DNA of 64,000 nucleotides, from assembly GCA_050174775.1 (NCBI GenBank), contig JBFXJP010000003.1, positions 124,001 to 188,000 of the forward strand, in the 5' to 3' direction. The stretch's first letter is position 1, and every line of letters begins with the position of its first letter. This stretch comes from CAYPGJ01 sp050174775. Its GTDB lineage: Bacteria > Planctomycetota > Phycisphaerae > Phycisphaerales > UBA1924. This document shows, piece by piece, positions 43,248-52,342 of the stretch. Below the pieces are notes generated by a model that saw only the letters and a program-made list of their open reading frames with translations, searched no databases and was not told the origin of the DNA. Position numbers and translations under genes: made by a program.

Positions 43248-44036
43248 TCAGGGCGCGGGCGGCGCGAGTTCGGCTGAGAGTGGGGCGAGCCAGGGGTGGC
43301 CGTCGCGGTTGAGTTGGAGGCGTCCGTCGTCGGAGAGGCCGAGGAGCGTGCCTTCGACGCGCGTGTGGTCCGGGAGGGTGATGGTGATGTGTCGGCCGAT
43401 GCCCCAGAGCGCGGCGCGGATCTCTGCGAGTTGCGCGGGAGCGAGTCGTTCGGAGGTGAGGGCGTCGGCGAGTTCGTGGACGAGGCGGTCGCGCGCGGGG
43501 AGGAGCGGGATGTCGCGCGAGGTGTGCGCGCGGATGGTGTCGGAGTGGGGTTGGAGTGAGGGTGGAAGGGAGTGGGGTGTGTTGTTGAGGTTGATGCCGA
43601 CGCCGACGAGTGCGTAGGTGTGGGGGGGGTGGTGGCGGATCTCGACGAGGACGCCGCAGACTTTGGCGAGGTGGGTTGGGGATTCGAGGAGGATGTCGTT
43701 GGGCCACTTGAGGAGAGCGCGGGTGGAGGGGGCGTGTTGGGCAAGGAGGTGGGAGATGGTGCGGTGGCAGGCGAGGCCGATGCGGAGGCCCAGAGAGTGA
43801 AGGGTGGGTTCGTGGTGGGTGGGGAGGGGCCAGAGGAGGGTGAGCCAGAGGCCGCCTGGGGGGCTTTCCCAGTGGCGTCCTGTGCGGCCCAGGCCGCCGG
43901 TTTGGCGGGACGCGGTGATGAGGAGGGGAGTGGTGGGGGAGGAGGGGAGGAGGTCTCGGGCGCGGGTTTGGGTGGAGGGGAGAACGTCGTGGTGCTCGAC
44001 GGGGATGCTGCGGCCTAGGACGAGGAGGGGGTGCAT
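43248..44036 (-). CDS. birA: Biotin--[acetyl-CoA-carboxylase] ligase
   Basis: 262 residues. Ligase domain of the BirA/LplA type without the N-terminal DNA-binding domain, so it is expected to biotinylate carboxylases but not to repress transcription. Motifs are GGLGRTGRHWESPPGGLWLT (biotin/ATP loop), LLKWPNDIL and KVCGVLVEI; the C-terminal SH3-like part holds VEGTLLGLSDDGRLQL. ATG 44036 starts the protein. A much longer open frame continues upstream on this strand opposite secA but has no coding support. Confidence 0.88.
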   Translation of the reverse strand: MHPLLVLGRSIPVEHHDVLPSTQTRARDLLPSSPTTPLLITASRQTGGLGRTGRHWESPPGGLWLTLLWPLPTHHEPTLHSLGLRIGLACHRTISHLLAQHAPSTRALLKWPNDILLESPTHLAKVCGVLVEIRHHPPHTYALVGVGINLNNTPHSLPPSLQPHSDTIRAHTSRDIPLLPARDRLVHELADALTSERLAPAQLAEIRAALWGIGRHITITLPDHTRVEGTLLGLSDDGRLQLNRDGHPWLAPLSAELAPPAP

Positions 44037-44170
44037 GGGGGGTCCGAGAACGTGTGTGGTCGTTGCAGATGGAATGCGGGAGTGGTGAGGTGTGGGAGTG
44101 GGGGAGGAACGTGCCCGATGGAGGGGGTAGACTGGTTCCGCACGTGAGCGACAACGTACCGGCAGTTCGG

Positions 44171-44530
44171 ATGATGGTTCGAGGCGGCCCTGCCACGGCT
44201 GTGGTGTGGGTGGCGGTGTTGTTGCTTGCGGGTTTGCCGGCCGCGGCGATGGCGTTGCCGGGGGGGATGCTGGGGGGGACGGGGTTCGGGGAGAGTGGTG
44301 GCGGGGCGCGGCTTGCCGTGGAGGGGGGCGGGCTCGGCGGGCGGATTGCGCTTGCGGCGCGGAGGCTGGCGCCGACGAAGCCTGGGTGCGTGGTTGCGGC
44401 ATCGGCCGGTGGGGTGGAGCGGATCGCTGAGACGGCGCGCGTGGTGATGCGCGTCGAGTCGTGGGAGGTGGTGGTGGATTCTGGGGTTCGGGTGGAGCGG
44501 CTGGACCTGCCGCCGCCGGGGTTGCGCTGA
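44171..44530 (+). CDS. Small exported protein of unknown function
   Basis: 119 residues from ATG 44171 (a GTG at 44144 is an alternative). The N-terminus carries a signal peptide (TAVVWVAVLLLAGLPAAAMA). The mature part is small, Gly/Ala/Val-rich, and I do not recognise it. Third-position GC is high in this frame, as in its neighbours. No clear ribosome site is seen. It lies between birA (divergent) and secA. Confidence 0.5.
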   Translation: MMVRGGPATAVVWVAVLLLAGLPAAAMALPGGMLGGTGFGESGGGARLAVEGGGLGGRIALAARRLAPTKPGCVVAASAGGVERIAETARVVMRVESWEVVVDSGVRVERLDLPPPGLR

Positions 44531-44699
44531 GGCTCGAGGAGCCTGTCGGGCCGCGTGTACGGATGCGCGGCGTGATGGAGGCCTGTGTGCGCGCGAGGTT
44601 TGCGCGGCTCGGGCCGAGGGTGTGATTCCCGGAACGTGAAGAAGAACCCCACGTCGCGCGAGAGCGCGCGGCGGACAGATACGAAAAGAAGGCGATCTC

Positions 44700-47600
44700 A
44701 TGGCTGCGCAGCCCCAGGGCATTCCGCTGATCGGTCCGTTGTTGACGGTGATTTTCGGGACGCGGAACGAGCGTTTCGTGAAGAAGTACACGGCGCACGT
44801 TCGCGCGATCGGGGCGCTGGAGCCGGAGATGCGTCGGCTGACGGACGCGGAGCTGCGTGATCGGACGCGCTCGTTGCGCGAGCGCGTGGCGGGGGGCGCG
44901 AAGGCCATCGAGGTGATGGACGAGGCGTTCGCCGTGGCGCGGGAGGCTATGGACCGCGGGGTGGGGATCCGGAACGTGTTCAATCCGCGGTACGCGGAGC
45001 AGTTTGACGCGTCTCGGCTGCCGGAGAGCGTGCGCGCGTTGTACGAGAAGACGAAGGCTGAGATGGAGGCGTTGCCGCCCGCGGCGCCGGAGGGGGCGTT
45101 CCTGGGGTGCACGGAGGAGATGGGGGGGTGGGCGCAGGCGGACATCCCCAACGAGATCTACGAGGCGGTGCGGGAGCTGTATCCGGAGAGCCGTCCCCCG
45201 TTCCGGTCGAGGCCGTTCGACGTGCAGCTGATCGGCGCGATGGTGCTGTTCCAGGGCAAGATCGCGGAGATGAAGACGGGCGAGGGGAAGACGATCGTGG
45301 CGCCGCTGGCGGCGTTCCTGGCGACGCTGGAGGGTCAGAAGGTTCACGTGGTGACGGTGAACGATTACCTGGTGCAGCGCGACCGGGACTGGACGTTCCC
45401 GTTCTTTCGTGCGTTGGGGCTGACGGTGGGGGCGATCCACCCGATGCACATGCAGGACGAGAACGAGAAGCGTCGGATGTACCAGTGCGACGTGGTGTAC
45501 GGGACGACGGCGGAGTTCGGGTTTGATTACCTGCGCGACAACATGAAGCGGTCGGTGGAGCAGCAGGTGCAGCGTGTTCGTCAGATGGCGATCGTGGACG
45601 AGGTGGACTCGATCCTGATCGATGAGGCGCGGACGCCGCTGATCATCTCGGGGCAGGCGCACGAGGATGCGCCGCGGTATGAGCTGGCGGATCGGTTGGC
45701 GCGGGTGTTGGTGGAGAAGCAGAAGCCGTGGGCGGAGGCGGACGAGCACGTGGAGGCGTGCAAGCGTCGGATCAAGGGCCTGGAGGGGGACATCCGGAAC
45801 GCGCGGGACCGGGCGAAGGTGCCCGCGATGCAGGAGGAGTTGAAGCGTGCGAAGGCGGAGCTTCCGGGGCTGGAGGAGGCGCGGGACCGGCACACGCGGT
45901 ACTTCGAGGTGGAGATGGACCGCAAGCAGGCGCACCTGACGCACGAGGGGATCGACGAGGCGCAGAAGACGGCGGGGCTGGGGAGTTTTTACGTCGGGCA
46001 GAACGTGGACATGCCGCACCTGCTGACGCAGTCGGTGCGTGCGCACACGGTGTACCAGCGGGACCGGGATTACATCGTGGCGCCGATGCCGGACCCGCAG
46101 ACGGGGCGGGAGACGGCGAGCGTGGTGATCGTGGACACGTTCACGGGGCGTCCGATGGTGGGTCGTCAGTGGTCGGACGGGCTGCACCAGGCGGTGGAGG
46201 CGAAGGAGGGGGCGCCGATCAAGCAGGAGACGCAGACGGTTGCGACGATCACGATCCAGAACTTCTTCAAGATGTACAAGCGTCTGGCGGGGATGACGGG
46301 GACGGCGGACACGGAGGCGCAGGAGTTCCACGACATCTACAAGCTGGACGTGGTTTCGATCCCGACGAACCTGCTGGTGATCCGGAAGGACTTCGACGAC
46401 ATCGTGTTCCTGACGGGGAAGGACAAGTGGACGGCGATCGTGGACGAGATCAAGAGCTTCCATGACATGGGCCGTCCGGTGCTGGTGGGGACGACGAGCG
46501 TCGAGAAGAGCGAGAAGCTCGCGGAGATGCTGAGCAAGGCGCACGGCATCAAGCACGAGGTGCTGAACGCGAAGCAGCACGAGCGCGAGGCGCACATCGT
46601 GGAGAACGCGGGTCAGCTCGGCGCGGTGATGATCGCGACGAACATGGCCGGCCGCGGGACGGACATCAAGCTCGGGAGGGTGTCGCGCGAGGTGTTGCTG
46701 GATCACTGGCTGCGTCGCGGGATCGCGCCGAAGGAGCTGACAACGGACGCGAGCGATGAGCGGGTGCGGGAGCTGGTGTTCCGGAAGGTGGCGCCCAAGG
46801 AGCTGGGGGTGACGAAGCAGGACGTCGAGAAGATGTCCGCTGAGGAGGTGGAGCTGGCGCTCTTGCGGAAGTGGGTGTCTGAGAAGACGTGGGTGGACGA
46901 CAAGGCCGCGGCGAAGCTGACGGCGGAGCAGCTGCGCGAGGAGCTGGACAAGAACGGCCGGTTCGGGCTGCACCGGATCGGCTGGGCGCAGAGCGTCGAG
47001 GAGCTGGGCGGGCTGCACGTGATCGGGACGGAGCGTCACGAGTCGCGGCGCATCGACAACCAGCTGCGCGGCCGGTCGGGGCGTCAGGGGGATCGCGGTT
47101 CGACGCGGTTCTTTGTGGGTCTGGACGACGACCTGATGAAGATGTTCGCGGGCGAGACGACGATGCGGATCCTTGCGAGGATCGGCATGAAGGAGGGGGA
47201 CTCGATCGAGCACCCGATGCTGACCAAGTCGGTGGAGCGTGCGCAGCGGAAGGTGGAGGAGCGGAACTTCCAGATCCGCAAGAACATCCTTGAGTATGAC
47301 GAGGTGATGGAGCACCAGCGGCAGTCGTTCTACGGGCTGCGGCAGCGCGCGCTGGAGGGGCGTGACATCAAGGGGCTGATTCTCGAGTTCATCCGGGACT
47401 CGGTGGAGTCGGCGGTGGAGGAGTATCTGGACCCGGATCACTGGGCCGAGTGCGTGGCCGAGGAGGCGCGGAAGGCGATGAACGCGTCGGTGGAGCCTTC
47501 GCGTTTGCGCGGGGTGGACCGGCCGGAGGTGAAGGACCGGGTGCGGAAGGTGGCGAAGGCGGACGCGCGGGAGACGATCGCGGTGACGCTGGGCGAGTAC

Positions 47601-48650
47601 ATGCCCGCGGGGGATACGAGCGGGCACGACCTGTCGGGTCTGGCGTCGTGGGCGCGGCAGCACTTCGGCGTGGAGGTGAGCGCGGAGGAGCTGCAGGGCA
47701 AGAGCGCGAAAGACGTGGGAGACGTGATCGCGGAACGGGCCGCGGAGCGTCTTGATGCGGCGGACCTGTCGGCGCTCGACAAGTACCTCGTGGAGAACTA
47801 CGGCGCGAACGAGCTGTGCCGCTGGGCGAAGGGGGTGTTCGGGATCGAGGTGCAGGTGGAGGAGATCACGGGCTCGCCCGAGGCGCGGGCGGGCGCGCTG
47901 GACCTTGTGTACGGGCGCGTGGAGGAGGCGTACCGGAAGAAGGAGATCGAGTATCCGGTGGAGTTCGCCATGGAGCTGACGGCCGGGATGATGGCGTATT
48001 CGCCGGATCAGGCGCTGGGTCAGCTTGCCACGTGGGCGCGGACGCGGCTTGGCCTTGAGTGGGACGTGGACACGATCCGGTCGATGGGGCCGATGGACAT
48101 CCGTGATGCGCTGCTGAAGGCGTCGCGCGCGCGTCTGGAGTCGGGGCGCGTCGAGGCGTTGCTGGAGGAGGGGGCTGCGTGCGAGACGCGCGAGGAGTTG
48201 GAGAAGTTCTTCGAGGAGAAGGTCGGCGCGCCGGCTCCGGGCGAGTGGGTGTTTGCGGGGAAGGACCCGGAGGAGCGTCGGGAGGCGCTGAAGGGTCGCG
48301 TGGAGATGGCGGCGCGTGCGGAGATGTTCCGGTTCGAGCAGTTCGTGCTGCTGGAGGTTCTGGACCAGGCGTGGAAGGACCACCTGTACGCGATGGACCA
48401 GCTGCGCGACTCCATCAACTATCGCGCGTTCAGCCAGCAGGACCCGCGGATCGAGTACAAGCGCGAGGGCTCGTCGTTGTTCCGGGAGTTCGAGCGCGGC
48501 GTGCGGGAACGGGTTGCGGAGCTGGTGTTCCGCGTCCGGCTGATGCCGCAGGCGGCGCCTGCGCAGGCCCCCGCGGCTCCGCCGGCGCGTCGTCAGGGAG
48601 CGCCGGTGTTCGGCGGCGGGTCGATCTCGGGCCCGGGAATCGACGGGTAA
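44700..48650 (+). CDS. secA: Preprotein translocase ATPase SecA, enlarged
   Basis: 1316 residues, against about 800-950 usually. It drives proteins through SecYEG using ATP. NBD1 has AEMKTGEGKT (Walker A, about 190) and VDEVDSILIDEARTPLI (about 300). NBD2 has LVGTTSVEKSE, NMAGRGTDIKLG and GRSGRQGDRGSTRFF. The helical-wing/scaffold closing part is at FVLLEVLDQAWKDHLYAMDQLR, near residue 1220. Between LDPDHWAE (about 910) and that point are about 300 residues, roughly three times the usual spacing; this extra part is helical and rich in Ala, Glu and Arg. The C-terminal zinc motif is missing and the end is a Gly/Pro linker. Confidence 0.95.
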   Translation: MAAQPQGIPLIGPLLTVIFGTRNERFVKKYTAHVRAIGALEPEMRRLTDAELRDRTRSLRERVAGGAKAIEVMDEAFAVAREAMDRGVGIRNVFNPRYAEQFDASRLPESVRALYEKTKAEMEALPPAAPEGAFLGCTEEMGGWAQADIPNEIYEAVRELYPESRPPFRSRPFDVQLIGAMVLFQGKIAEMKTGEGKTIVAPLAAFLATLEGQKVHVVTVNDYLVQRDRDWTFPFFRALGLTVGAIHPMHMQDENEKRRMYQCDVVYGTTAEFGFDYLRDNMKRSVEQQVQRVRQMAIVDEVDSILIDEARTPLIISGQAHEDAPRYELADRLARVLVEKQKPWAEADEHVEACKRRIKGLEGDIRNARDRAKVPAMQEELKRAKAELPGLEEARDRHTRYFEVEMDRKQAHLTHEGIDEAQKTAGLGSFYVGQNVDMPHLLTQSVRAHTVYQRDRDYIVAPMPDPQTGRETASVVIVDTFTGRPMVGRQWSDGLHQAVEAKEGAPIKQETQTVATITIQNFFKMYKRLAGMTGTADTEAQEFHDIYKLDVVSIPTNLLVIRKDFDDIVFLTGKDKWTAIVDEIKSFHDMGRPVLVGTTSVEKSEKLAEMLSKAHGIKHEVLNAKQHEREAHIVENAGQLGAVMIATNMAGRGTDIKLGRVSREVLLDHWLRRGIAPKELTTDASDERVRELVFRKVAPKELGVTKQDVEKMSAEEVELALLRKWVSEKTWVDDKAAAKLTAEQLREELDKNGRFGLHRIGWAQSVEELGGLHVIGTERHESRRIDNQLRGRSGRQGDRGSTRFFVGLDDDLMKMFAGETTMRILARIGMKEGDSIEHPMLTKSVERAQRKVEERNFQIRKNILEYDEVMEHQRQSFYGLRQRALEGRDIKGLILEFIRDSVESAVEEYLDPDHWAECVAEEARKAMNASVEPSRLRGVDRPEVKDRVRKVAKADARETIAVTLGEYMPAGDTSGHDLSGLASWARQHFGVEVSAEELQGKSAKDVGDVIAERAAERLDAADLSALDKYLVENYGANELCRWAKGVFGIEVQVEEITGSPEARAGALDLVYGRVEEAYRKKEIEYPVEFAMELTAGMMAYSPDQALGQLATWARTRLGLEWDVDTIRSMGPMDIRDALLKASRARLESGRVEALLEEGAACETREELEKFFEEKVGAPAPGEWVFAGKDPEERREALKGRVEMAARAEMFRFEQFVLLEVLDQAWKDHLYAMDQLRDSINYRAFSQQDPRIEYKREGSSLFREFERGVRERVAELVFRVRLMPQAAPAQAPAAPPARRQGAPVFGGGSISGPGIDG

Positions 48651-48763
48651 GCGGGTCTTGCGCGTGGGTTCACGGATGTGTGGGAATGCGCATGGCGGAA
48701 CGGGCATGGCGCGGTAGGCTTGTCTGCGAACGGTCGGCGAGCACGAGCAGAGAGGAGATGTCG

Positions 48764-49465
48764 ATGCGCGGGACGTTGATGACGGCGTTGGTGACGGGCG
48801 CGGCGCTGGTTGCTCCGGCGTCGGGCGGGGCCGGGATGGCGTCGATCCCGCTGGCCGGGTTGCAGATCCGGCACGGCGTGAACCAGTCGAGGACGAGCGC
48901 GCCGGACACGGTCGGCCCGGCGTTCTTCTACGACACGACGGTGAGCGGGATGGCGCGCGGGGTCGGGGGCGCGCTGGGCGTGCTGTACCCGAACCCGACG
49001 CCGATCGAGGAGATCATCGCGGGGCTGACGGGCCAGCCGGCGCCGGCGCTGGGCGGGCGCGTGGTGAACACGGGCGGCACGTTGCCGGTGTCGGCGCCAC
49101 CGTTCACGGAGAGCGGGTCGACGGTGGTGCTGGGCATCACGGTGAACTACGCCGTGACGCTGTCGACGAGCATCGACGCGGCGGGGGTGGTGTCGTTCTC
49201 GATCACGGGCGTGACGCTGAGTCCGAGCATCCTGGTCGGGTATCTGGAGTTCACGAGCGGATCGGTGGTGGTGGAGCGTGTGTGCCCGGGCGACACGAAC
49301 GGTGACGACATGGTGACGTTTGCCGATCTCAATCAGGTGCTGAGCGGGTTCGGGCAGAGCACGCTGCCGGGCGAGCCGTTGCTGCCGGGTGATGTGAACG
49401 GCGATGGGGTGGTGAATTTCACCGACCTGAACATCGTGCTGAGCGGGTTCGGGGGCGCGTGCTGA
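48764..49465 (+). CDS. Exported protein with paired dockerin-like repeats
   Basis: 233 residues. A signal peptide (LMTALVTGAALVAPASG) leads to a beta-rich domain (about 30-165). The C-terminus has two calcium-loop repeats of dockerin type: DTNGDDMVTFADLNQVL and DVNGDGVVNFTDLNIVL, each followed by SGFG. The Asp/Asn positions fit EF-hand-like Ca binding. GAGGAG lies 6 bases before ATG 48764. In this organism such tails recur on other exported proteins (55335 and 57879 genes), and no cohesin is seen in the window, so they may serve as a surface-sorting or attachment tag. Confidence 0.82.
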   Translation: MRGTLMTALVTGAALVAPASGGAGMASIPLAGLQIRHGVNQSRTSAPDTVGPAFFYDTTVSGMARGVGGALGVLYPNPTPIEEIIAGLTGQPAPALGGRVVNTGGTLPVSAPPFTESGSTVVLGITVNYAVTLSTSIDAAGVVSFSITGVTLSPSILVGYLEFTSGSVVVERVCPGDTNGDDMVTFADLNQVLSGFGQSTLPGEPLLPGDVNGDGVVNFTDLNIVLSGFGGAC

Positions 49466-49474
49466 GCGTGTCGA

Positions 49475-52342
49475 TCAGGCGGCCTTGATCGCGTTGGAGT
49501 GTGCGATCCAGCGTCTGCAGATGTCGAGGAGAACGTTCTTCTTGACGGGCTTGGTGGTGTAGTCCTGGCAGCCGGCGGCGAGACACTTCTCGCGGTCGCC
49601 GTCCATGGCGTGGGCCGTGAGCGCGACGATGGGGCGCGGGTAGTTCTGTTCGCGGAGTCGCGCGGATGCTTCATAGCCGGACATGATGGGCATTTGCATG
49701 TCCATGAGGACGAGGTCGAAGGGGGTCTTGTTCTTCTCGGCCTCGAGCGCGAATTCAACGGCGTCCTTGCCGTTGGTTGCGAACTCGACGGTGGCGCCGG
49801 CGCTTCGGAGATGGTGGGCGATGAGGCGTTGGTTGTCGGGGCCGTCCTCGGCGAGAAGGATGCGCGCCGAGAGCGGAGCGGCTTTGCTGGGCGCTGCTTG
49901 CGGGGCTGCGGGCTCGTTGGCGGGGGGGGGCGCGGCCTGCGAGAAGGCTCGCTCGGTGAAGGCTGCTGTTGTGAGATCGCCGGCGTCGACGGTGAGGGTG
50001 AATGTGGAGCCCTCGCCCTGCACGGAGTCGGCGGAGATGTCGCCGCCGAGCATCCGGGAGAGCCGTCGGGAGATGACAAGGCCGAGCCCGGTGCCGCCGA
50101 AGCGTCTGGTGACGGTGGAGTCAGCCTGTGTGAAGGGCTGGAAGAGCTCTTTGAGGCGTTCGGGGGCGATGCCGATGCCGGTGTCTTTGACGGCGTAGGA
50201 GAGGGTTGCGGAGTCCTCGTCGTTGCGGTCGCATCGCACGGAGATGGTGACGGCGCCCTGCTCGGTGAACTTGATGGCGTTGCCGACGAGGTTGAGGAGG
50301 ATCTGTCGGAGGCGGACGGGGTCGGAATGGATGGAGTTGGGGATGGGCGTTTCCGCTTCGAGTTTGAGGTCGACGCCCTTGGAGCGTGCGCGGTGGGCGA
50401 GGAGGGAGAAGGTGTCGGTGGCGACGGCTTCGGGAGAGCAGGGGATGCGCTCGACGGTCATGCGGCCGGCCTCGATCTTGGAGAGGTCGAGGATGTCGTT
50501 GATGAGTGTGAGGAGGTGCTCGCCGTTGCGTTGGATGGTGGTGACGTGCTCGCGTCGCTGGGCTTCGGTGCACTCGGGGTCGAGGAGGAGGTCCGCGAAG
50601 CCGAGGATGGCGTTCATCGGGGTGCGGATCTCGTGGGACATGTTGGCAAGGAACTCGGTCTTGGCGTTGGAGGCGGATTCCGCGGTGGCGCGCGCCATTT
50701 CGAGCTCGGCGGTTCGCGCCGCGAGTTCGATGGCCTGGTGTTCGAGCTGGTTGTTGACCTCGAGGAGGTCCTCGGTGCGCTTGCGGATCTCGTGGTCGGC
50801 CTCGAGCCGATCGGTGATATCGGTGGCGACGCACATGAAGCCCAGGAGCTGGCCGGCGTGGCTCCGGACTGCTGAGACGGAGAGCTGGACGGGGACGTGG
50901 GAGCCGTCGGCGCGGAGGTATGACCATTCGCCGGAGACGGATCGGCCGTCGCGCGCGTTGCGGATGATGCCCTCGAATCCGGGCGCGGCGTTCACGTCTC
51001 CGGACTGTTGCGCGCCGGCGGTGCGTCGGCGGAGTTCGAGCGGGGAATGGAAGATCTCGGGGGTGTGGAGGCCGACGACTTCGCCGGAGGTATAGCCCAG
51101 GAGTGTTTCGGCAGCGCGGTTGAAGTTGGTGATGACGCCGGTGGAGTCGGTGGTGATGATGGCGTAGGGGGAGGATTCGATGATGGCGCGCTGGAGCGCG
51201 ACGGCCTGGTGGAGTTGGGATTCGGTGGCTTTGCGCACGGTGATGTCGTGGCGGATCGCGATGTAGCGGGTCGGGCGTCCGTCCTCGTCGAGCGCGGGGA
51301 CGATGGTGGTGTCGACCCAGTAGGTGGAGCCGTCCTTGGCGCGGTTTCGGATCTCGCCGCGCCAGATCTCTCCGCGGGCGAGCGTGCGGTACATGTCCGA
51401 GAAGAAGGAGCGGGGGTGGTGGCCGGAGTTGATGACGCGGTGGTCCTGTCCGATGAGTTCCTCGCGCGAGTAGCCGGAGATGCGGCAGAAGAAGTCGTTG
51501 ACGTTGGTGATCTGTCCGGAGGCGTTGGTCACGGCGACGATGCAGGCCTGATCGAGGGCCTGTCTGTAGAAGCGGGCTGCGGCGTTGGCGGCGTCGATGG
51601 CGCCGAAGGCGCGGTTGATCTCGCCGGCGAGCGAGGCTATCTCATCGCCGGTGGTGGTGGGGGCGAGGGCGGAGGTGTCGCCTTCCCCCCGGAGTCGGAC
51701 GGCGTCGAGGACCTGTCGGATGGGGTGGATGACGAAGTGGAGGAGAAGGAAGTACGCGACGAGGGTGACGATGGCGGCGCGGGCGACGGCGCGCACGACG
51801 GAGTCGAGCTGCATTTTCGCGAGGCTGCTGCGGATGCTGGAGGAGTCGAGTTGGAGGCGGATGACGCCGTCCTGCCGTTCGCCGCCAGCGTGGTGGGAGT
51901 AGAGCCGGTAGACGTAGGACTTCGAGGCGGCATCGCCGTCGTCGTGGTTGGGGGGGGCGAGGGCCGTGGCCGGGGCGCTGACGTCGGCGAATCGGGTGGA
52001 GGCGACGACGCGCGGGGGATCGCCGGCGATGATCCAGATGGCGTGCACGTCGCGCTCGGCGCCGAGTGCGGCGACGATGCGCTGGAGTTTTTCGGGATGG
52101 TCGACGACGTCGGCGGAGGCGTTGATGATGGCGGCGATGGCGTCGGCGCGACGGAGGCGTTCGAGGTTGAATTCGTCGGTGAGGCTCTGTTTCGTGCTGT
52201 GGAGCTCCCAGGCCGTGGTGCAGAGCGCGGCGAGCAGGAGGAGCGGGAGGATACGGCGTGGGAGGTAGGTTCGGGGACGTTCGCGGCGTTCGCGTCGGTC
52301 CGCGCGCGTGGGGCGCCAGAGCGGGTTGAGATAGCGGCTCAT
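49475..52342 (-). CDS. Hybrid sensor histidine kinase with PAS domains
   Basis: 955 residues. Two membrane helices (about 30-50 and 185-205) flank a periplasmic sensor region of about 130 residues, followed by a HAMP-like stretch. Two PAS domains lie at about 255-375 and 385-515 (ITNVNDFFCRISGYSREELIG, VITNFNRAAETLLGYTSGEV). The HisKA site is NMSHEIRTPMNAILGF (about 570), the ATPase domain has NLVGNAIKFT, DTGIGI and GTGLGL, and a receiver ends the protein (LVLMDMQMPIMSGYE with the acceptor Asp). It overlaps the upstream solute-binding gene by 4 bases (ATGA), so the two are translated together. Confidence 0.9.
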   Translation of the reverse strand: MSRYLNPLWRPTRADRRERRERPRTYLPRRILPLLLLAALCTTAWELHSTKQSLTDEFNLERLRRADAIAAIINASADVVDHPEKLQRIVAALGAERDVHAIWIIAGDPPRVVASTRFADVSAPATALAPPNHDDGDAASKSYVYRLYSHHAGGERQDGVIRLQLDSSSIRSSLAKMQLDSVVRAVARAAIVTLVAYFLLLHFVIHPIRQVLDAVRLRGEGDTSALAPTTTGDEIASLAGEINRAFGAIDAANAAARFYRQALDQACIVAVTNASGQITNVNDFFCRISGYSREELIGQDHRVINSGHHPRSFFSDMYRTLARGEIWRGEIRNRAKDGSTYWVDTTIVPALDEDGRPTRYIAIRHDITVRKATESQLHQAVALQRAIIESSPYAIITTDSTGVITNFNRAAETLLGYTSGEVVGLHTPEIFHSPLELRRRTAGAQQSGDVNAAPGFEGIIRNARDGRSVSGEWSYLRADGSHVPVQLSVSAVRSHAGQLLGFMCVATDITDRLEADHEIRKRTEDLLEVNNQLEHQAIELAARTAELEMARATAESASNAKTEFLANMSHEIRTPMNAILGFADLLLDPECTEAQRREHVTTIQRNGEHLLTLINDILDLSKIEAGRMTVERIPCSPEAVATDTFSLLAHRARSKGVDLKLEAETPIPNSIHSDPVRLRQILLNLVGNAIKFTEQGAVTISVRCDRNDEDSATLSYAVKDTGIGIAPERLKELFQPFTQADSTVTRRFGGTGLGLVISRRLSRMLGGDISADSVQGEGSTFTLTVDAGDLTTAAFTERAFSQAAPPPANEPAAPQAAPSKAAPLSARILLAEDGPDNQRLIAHHLRSAGATVEFATNGKDAVEFALEAEKNKTPFDLVLMDMQMPIMSGYEASARLREQNYPRPIVALTAHAMDGDREKCLAAGCQDYTTKPVKKNVLLDICRRWIAHSNAIKAA

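Noticed and set aside
43248..48707. A 1819-codon open frame on the minus strand.
   Set aside because: Only its first part, 43248-44036, is birA. The rest runs opposite secA, has Arg/His/Leu-rich low-complexity translation and no motifs, so it is an antisense by-product of high GC.
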